From an uncultured Gammaproteobacteria bacterium (GTDB lineage Bacteria; Pseudomonadota; Gammaproteobacteria; Arenicellales; Poriferihabitantaceae), in contig CAMYNW010000003.1 of the NCBI GenBank assembly GCA_947259885.1, positions 1 through 64,000 on the forward strand: a DNA stretch of 64,000 bases, read 5' to 3'. The notes under the pieces are model-generated. The model saw only the letters and a list, made by a program, of their open reading frames with translations, was not told where the DNA came from and did not search any database. A program made the position numbers and the translations under genes. Numbering within the stretch: the stretch's first letter is position 1; every line of letters begins with the position of its first letter. Shown piece after piece: positions 59,927 to 64,000 of the stretch.

Positions 59927-60889
59927 TCAGCGATTGACCAGTTGCTGCACTCTGCGTTTGCCGCTTTGACGCTCCGCTTCGCTTTGATCCTTGTTTCCTT
60001 TTCGGCGTTCAGTAACAATTGCTCGTGCCGCTTTTGCACTGGCAAACAGTGCCTCGATTTCATCGTCGTCCCCTTTTTCGATCATGGAGGCAATTCGCTC
60101 CAATGTTTCCTGATAATTTTCGATATGAGTGAGCACTTGCTCTCTGTTCATTCGACATATATCACGCCACATCACTGGGTCGCTGCTGGCTATACGGGTA
60201 AAGTCATAGAATCCCCCTGCTGCCATCTCATAACATTTTTCCTTATCTTTCCCAGAAGCAAACAAATGCACCATCGCATAAGCAAGTATATGAGGTAAAT
60301 GACTGGTCATCGCCAAAACCCGATCATGCTCTGCCACACCCATCGTTACTACATCCGCACCAACAGCGCTCCACATATCTTCTATTCGTCTGCAGGCATC
60401 CGCATCTGTTTTCACGGACGGTGTAATCGCAACTTTGTGATCCTGAAAAAGATCATCGGATGCAGCGGTAACGCCCGAGTGTTCCTTGCCGGCAATTGGA
60501 TGTGCGGGCACAAATCTGCTCGACAGCGGTCCGAGAATATCTAGAGCTTGCTCAACAATTCCATGTTTGACACTCGCCACGTCGGTAATAATTTTATTTT
60601 GGTCCAGCTCTGGGAGGATCTCCTCAAGAATGTCAGCCATGCTACCAGCAGGTGTAGCCAGAACTATGATGTCAGCTTTGTGAGCGGCCTCGGCAATCGA
60701 TGTACTAATTTCATCTATGGCGCCTAGGATTTTCGCCTTTTCGAGATTTTCTCTGCTACGCCCAAATCCAATAACTTGATTCACCATACCGCGCTGCTTC
60801 AGAGCCAAAGCCAGAGAGCCCCCAATCAATCCTACTCCTGCGACCGCAATGACGGGTACATAAAAACCGTTTGTTTGTTCGGAACTCAT
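59927..60889 (-). CDS. tyrA: Prephenate/arogenate dehydrogenase
   Basis: NAD(P)-dependent oxidative decarboxylation of prephenate to 4-hydroxyphenylpyruvate in tyrosine synthesis. The Rossmann motif VAGVGLIGGSLALAL is at 16-30, VLATPAGSM at about 76-84, and HPIAGKEHSGVTAA holds the conserved His. MTSHLPHILAYAM and FYDFTRIASSDPVMW follow in the helical domain. At 320 residues no chorismate mutase domain is present, so it is a mono-functional type as in other gammaproteobacteria of this gene order. The C-terminal tail is basic (ERQSGKRRVQQLVNR). Confidence 0.93.
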   Translation of the reverse strand: MSSEQTNGFYVPVIAVAGVGLIGGSLALALKQRGMVNQVIGFGRSRENLEKAKILGAIDEISTSIAEAAHKADIIVLATPAGSMADILEEILPELDQNKIITDVASVKHGIVEQALDILGPLSSRFVPAHPIAGKEHSGVTAASDDLFQDHKVAITPSVKTDADACRRIEDMWSAVGADVVTMGVAEHDRVLAMTSHLPHILAYAMVHLFASGKDKEKCYEMAAGGFYDFTRIASSDPVMWRDICRMNREQVLTHIENYQETLERIASMIEKGDDDEIEALFASAKAARAIVTERRKGNKDQSEAERQSGKRRVQQLVNR

Positions 60890-61065
60890 ATAAATAAACT
60901 TTCACTCAGTAGGAGTGGCGGATTCGGATTAGTTCAGGAATACCAGAAGGTCTAGTCGTTGCTGGGGCATGCGACCTAGGTTAGCCAGTGGTGCATTGTA
61001 ATCCGCCCATGGGTTCAATGCGACACCGTATACTCGATCGGCAATATGAGAATCAGTACAAATAC

Positions 61066-62151
61066 TTAGGTTGAGGCCGGATATGAACCAAGATGCTTGT
61101 ACAAACCAGCTTCCGCCTTGATTTTCTTCAGTGCCTCAGCCAGTTCAGGATCTTGATGATGTCCCTTAATATCCACAAAAAACACGTACTCCCATAAACC
61201 AGAGCGGGAGGGTCTAGATTCAATTTTAGTCATGTCAAGATTGTCATCAACTAATGGTTTGAGAAGATGAAACAAAGCTCCTGGACGATTTCGTCCCGAC
61301 AATAGTAGACTGGTTTTGTCGTCGCCACTTGGCGGGGTCTGACGATCCGACAGAACTAAAAAGCGAGTGGTATTTCCCGGCTCATCCTCAATATTTGCAA
61401 CCAGAATGTCCATGCCAAAATTTTCAGCTGCGGATTTAGCGGCGATACCCGCTGAAGTGGCATCTCCAGAAGCTTGACGAACTCCTTCTGAATTGCTATT
61501 GCAAGGGACCAGTTCTGCATTAGCAAGGTTCTGGCTTAGCCAGTGTCGACACTGACCTAACGCTTGAGGGTGAGAAACCACACGACGGACTGCTTCGAGG
61601 GAGTCGGCATGGCTGATAAGATTATGATGGATCTTTAAGTAAATCTCGCCACAAATCTGAAGTGAGGTATTGGTTAAACGATCAAGCGTTGCATTCACAC
61701 CACCTTCTGTCGAGTTTTCAATTGGCACAACCGCGAAATTAGTTTGGCCGCTTTCTGCAGCTTTACAGATTTCATCGACTGTAGGCAAATAAACCAGCTT
61801 AATCTTGCTTCCAAAATGCTGCAGGGCAGCCGCCTCAGTAAACGTTCCTGGGGGTCCCAATAAGGCTGCTGACAGCCCCGCCTCAGTACCTCGAGTAATC
61901 GACATGATTTCGCGAAATAACGACTCAATGTCGCTGTCCTGAAGATTACCCCTATTAAGCTGTTTAAGCCGCCTCAATACCTGCGCTTCTCGCTCCGGCC
62001 GATAAATTGCAGGTTGGTCCAATTCATTTTTTACTTCAGCAATAACCTTTGCCGCCTCGATACGCATATTCATTAACCCAAGGATCTTTTCATCGATAGA
62101 ATCGATCTTATCTCGCTGGGCCTGGAGCTTACTGTCAGTATCGGAATGCAC
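61066..62151 (-). CDS. pheA: Bifunctional chorismate mutase / prephenate dehydratase
   Basis: Converts chorismate to prephenate, then phenylpyruvate for phenylalanine. The chorismate mutase domain occupies about 1-90 (QAQRDKIDSIDEKILGLMN and PEREAQVLRRL). The dehydratase begins GPPGTFTEAAALQHFG and has VVPIENSTEGGVN and the catalytic TRFLVLS. The C-terminal ACT domain has GRNRPGALFHLLKPL and ESRPSRSG, the Phe-binding feedback site. Length 361, near P. aeruginosa PheA (365). The hisC gene that often sits between pheA and tyrA is missing; 176 bases of non-coding sequence lie there. Confidence 0.96.
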   Translation of the reverse strand: MHSDTDSKLQAQRDKIDSIDEKILGLMNMRIEAAKVIAEVKNELDQPAIYRPEREAQVLRRLKQLNRGNLQDSDIESLFREIMSITRGTEAGLSAALLGPPGTFTEAAALQHFGSKIKLVYLPTVDEICKAAESGQTNFAVVPIENSTEGGVNATLDRLTNTSLQICGEIYLKIHHNLISHADSLEAVRRVVSHPQALGQCRHWLSQNLANAELVPCNSNSEGVRQASGDATSAGIAAKSAAENFGMDILVANIEDEPGNTTRFLVLSDRQTPPSGDDKTSLLLSGRNRPGALFHLLKPLVDDNLDMTKIESRPSRSGLWEYVFFVDIKGHHQDPELAEALKKIKAEAGLYKHLGSYPAST

Positions 62152-62172
62152 GTATTTTGTTGTTTTTAATAA

Positions 62173-64000
62173 CTAGTGCAAAGTCGTATCGGTATCAGAA
62201 TCGGTTTGTTCCGAAGAGTCAATCGAGCTTTCGACGCCCTCTTGTGAATTATCCGGTTCGGATTGATCAGATTCGGTATCTGTTTCAGACTCATCTACCC
62301 GGCTCACACTAACCAACTTTTCATTTTGATTCAGTGAGATCAATCGAACTCCTTGCGTGTTTCGTCCTTGAGAGGAGATCTCAGCTACCCGTGTTCGAAT
62401 TAGTATGCCACCATCGGTAATCAGCATTACCTCATCTTCACTATTTACCGTGAGCGAACTCACCACTTCGCCATTACGGTCTGAGGTTTTAATTGCGATG
62501 ACCCCCATTCCACCTCGGTTTTTTCGTGGAAATTCAGATAGTGGAGTCTGCTTGCCGTACCCATGCTCGGTGCTGGTTAGGATATTGCATTCGCCTTCTA
62601 TACTGTCTACTCGATCTGCGCCTGTAACCACCATTAACGAAATGACGCGATCCGCACTGCCGAGCCTAATGCCACGCACTCCTCTGGCGGTGCGCCCCAT
62701 GGCGCGTACGTCAGATTCGGCAAACCGCACTGCTTTACCTCGATTACTTATGAGAAGAATATCCTGGCCTAGTTCGGTAAGTGATACGCCGATGAGATGA
62801 TCTTCCTGGTCAAGATTGACCGCAATAATCCCGTTGCTGCGAGGATTTGAAAAGTCGGATAGCCTGCACTTTTTAATCGTACCGGCTTCTGTAGACATCA
62901 CTATGAATTTACCCTCTTCATATCCTTGGATCGGCAATATTGCGGTGACGCGTTCGTTACCCTCCAGAGGTAATAGATTCACTAACGGTTTACCTCTGGC
63001 TTGACGCCCAGCCTGAGGTAGCTGAAATACTCTTAGCCAGTATACTTTTCCTCGGTCAGAAAAACAGAGAATTGTGTCGTGGGTATTCGCCACGAACATC
63101 TTCTTAACAAAGTCTTCTTCACGTGTACGGGTCGCGATGCGCCCTTTACCACCACGCCTTTGGGCTCTGTAATCACTGACCGGTTGAGATTTAGCGTAAC
63201 CGGCATGAGACAAAGTGACCACCACTTCTTCTTCAGGTATTAGATCTTCAAGTGAAAGATCTATTTCGCCATCAAGGATCTCAGTACGCCGCGCATCACC
63301 GAACTTATCCCGGATTTCTTCCAGCTCTTGACGGATTATTTCCATCAACCGATCAGGGTTACGCAGTATTTCCAGGAGATTCATAATCTGCTCAATTATT
63401 TCGGCATACTCTTGGTGAATCTTTTCCTGCTCAAGGCCGGTAAGACGGTGCAGACGCAATTCGAGGATGGCCTGTGCCTGCGAAGGTGACAGCTGATAGC
63501 CATCATCAAACATCCCGCAATCGATGTCCAAACCATCGGGCCGAGACATGTTGGCGTCACTCCGTCCGAGCATTGCGGCCACCGCGTCCGATTGCCATTT
63601 CGTCGCAAGTAATTGCTCCTTGGCTTCAGCGGGCGTCTGAGCGGCCTTAATCAAGGCAATAATAGGGTCAATATTTGCCAGTGCAACCGCAAGCCCTTCC
63701 AATATATGTGCCCGATCTCTGGCTTTACGTAACTCATAAACTGTCCGCCGAGTGACTACTTCCCGACGATGGCGGACAAACTCCTCCAGCATATCCTTAA
63801 GCGAAAATAGGCGCGGCTGATTATTGCTCAGCGCCACCATATTGAGACCGAACACTGTCTGCATCCGAGTCTGCTTATACAAATTATTCAAAATTACGTC
63901 TGCCTGCTCGCCCCGCTTGAGCTCTATCACCAAACGCATTCCGCGTTTGTCCGACTCATCACGTAGAGCAGAGATTCCTTCTATACGCTTGTGCTTAACA
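62173..64000 (-). CDS. gyrA: DNA gyrase subunit A, C-terminal two-thirds (partial)
   Basis: GyrA cleaves and rejoins DNA and wraps it for negative supercoiling. The frame is open to the window edge, with VKHKRIEGISALRDESD continuing into RLVIELKRG, so the N-terminal region with the active-site Tyr lies outside. The tower and coiled-coil segments, the GyrA box QRRGGKG and the repeated beta-pinwheel blades (SNRGKAVRF, GILIRTRVAEIS) are present. The C-terminal tail (about 45 residues) is very acidic (Asp, Glu, Ser), which in E. coli affects wrapping. It starts the gyrA-pheA order seen in related bacteria; the gap to pheA is 21 bases. Confidence 0.97.
   Translation of the reverse strand, partial: VKHKRIEGISALRDESDKRGMRLVIELKRGEQADVILNNLYKQTRMQTVFGLNMVALSNNQPRLFSLKDMLEEFVRHRREVVTRRTVYELRKARDRAHILEGLAVALANIDPIIALIKAAQTPAEAKEQLLATKWQSDAVAAMLGRSDANMSRPDGLDIDCGMFDDGYQLSPSQAQAILELRLHRLTGLEQEKIHQEYAEIIEQIMNLLEILRNPDRLMEIIRQELEEIRDKFGDARRTEILDGEIDLSLEDLIPEEEVVVTLSHAGYAKSQPVSDYRAQRRGGKGRIATRTREEDFVKKMFVANTHDTILCFSDRGKVYWLRVFQLPQAGRQARGKPLVNLLPLEGNERVTAILPIQGYEEGKFIVMSTEAGTIKKCRLSDFSNPRSNGIIAVNLDQEDHLIGVSLTELGQDILLISNRGKAVRFAESDVRAMGRTARGVRGIRLGSADRVISLMVVTGADRVDSIEGECNILTSTEHGYGKQTPLSEFPRKNRGGMGVIAIKTSDRNGEVVSSLTVNSEDEVMLITDGGILIRTRVAEISSQGRNTQGVRLISLNQNEKLVSVSRVDESETDTESDQSEPDNSQEGVESSIDSSEQTDSDTDTTLH

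Overview
Almost the whole window (about 936-64000) is a contiguous chromosomal segment of a gammaproteobacterium of moderate, slightly AT-leaning composition. Three conserved neighbourhoods, recalled from gammaproteobacterial genomes such as Pseudomonas, support this: infC-rpmI-rplT-pheS-pheT-ihfA-merR; mfd-csiV-methylthio-nucleoside phosphorylase; and gyrA-pheA-tyrA-aroA-cmk-rpsA-ihfB-lapA-lapB. The accA/tilS adjacency and the gltX/tRNA-Ala/tRNA-Glu cluster agree. No genus can be named from the sequence alone. The first ~935 bases differ: they are visibly GC-rich and hold the end of a glycosyltransferase gene and a sulfotransferase-like gene of alphaproteobacterial (Rhodobacterales-like) flavour. 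They stop abruptly inside tilS, so the left edge is most likely a chimeric assembly join.

Layout. 0.9-8 kb, mostly minus strand: truncated tilS, accA, a periplasmic M16 protease coupled to pncC, a candidate CsrB/RsmZ-type sRNA with its terminator, tRNA-Glu, tRNA-Ala and gltX. 8.1-10.1 kb: a secreted modular protein, a hairpin-rich block and tRNA-Pro. 10.1-18.1 kb, minus: merR, ihfA, pheT, pheS, rplT, rpmI, infC (apparent ATA start), thrS and tRNA-Val. 18.1-23 kb: a nearly 1-kb leader region, rne, and convergent rlmD. 23-31.8 kb: a TPR/NTF2-like lipoprotein-like or periplasmic protein, the giant NAD-glutamate dehydrogenase, metC, a GST, a ChaC-like cyclotransferase and a HIT protein. 31.9-37.5 kb: a complete dipeptide/oligopeptide ABC transporter operon with an attenuator after the binding protein. 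37.6-40.1 kb, minus: a TauE/SafE permease, a GFA-domain protein, ispF and ispD. 40.2-45.1 kb: mfd, csiV and a thio-nucleoside phosphorylase. 45.1-54.1 kb: a surface-glycan block (ugd, heptose kinase, hldD, rfbB, rfbA and three glycosyltransferases, one fused to an SDR-like domain). 54.1-64 kb: lapB, lapA, ihfB, rpsA, cmk, aroA, tyrA, pheA and the 3' part of gyrA.

Functionally the window is core information processing (tRNA charging, ribosomal proteins, IF3, RNase E, 23S rRNA methylation, transcription-coupled repair, gyrase), the aromatic amino-acid branch from EPSP synthase to prephenate, isoprenoid precursor synthesis, and LPS/cell-envelope construction with its LapA/LapB control proteins. 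Peptide handling also recurs (protease, dpp importer, glutathione enzymes, glutamate catabolism). I see no CRISPR array, insertion sequence, prophage, restriction or toxin-antitoxin gene.

The strongest undescribed candidate is the noncoding transcript at about 5889-6050 (minus): seven GGA motifs in 84 bases followed by a textbook terminator, which is the architecture of CsrA/RsmA-sequestering sRNAs. Second-tier items are the glycosyltransferase-SDR fusion lacking SDR catalytic residues, the inverted repeats bracketing tRNA-Pro, the long structured rne leader, and the non-canonical infC start.
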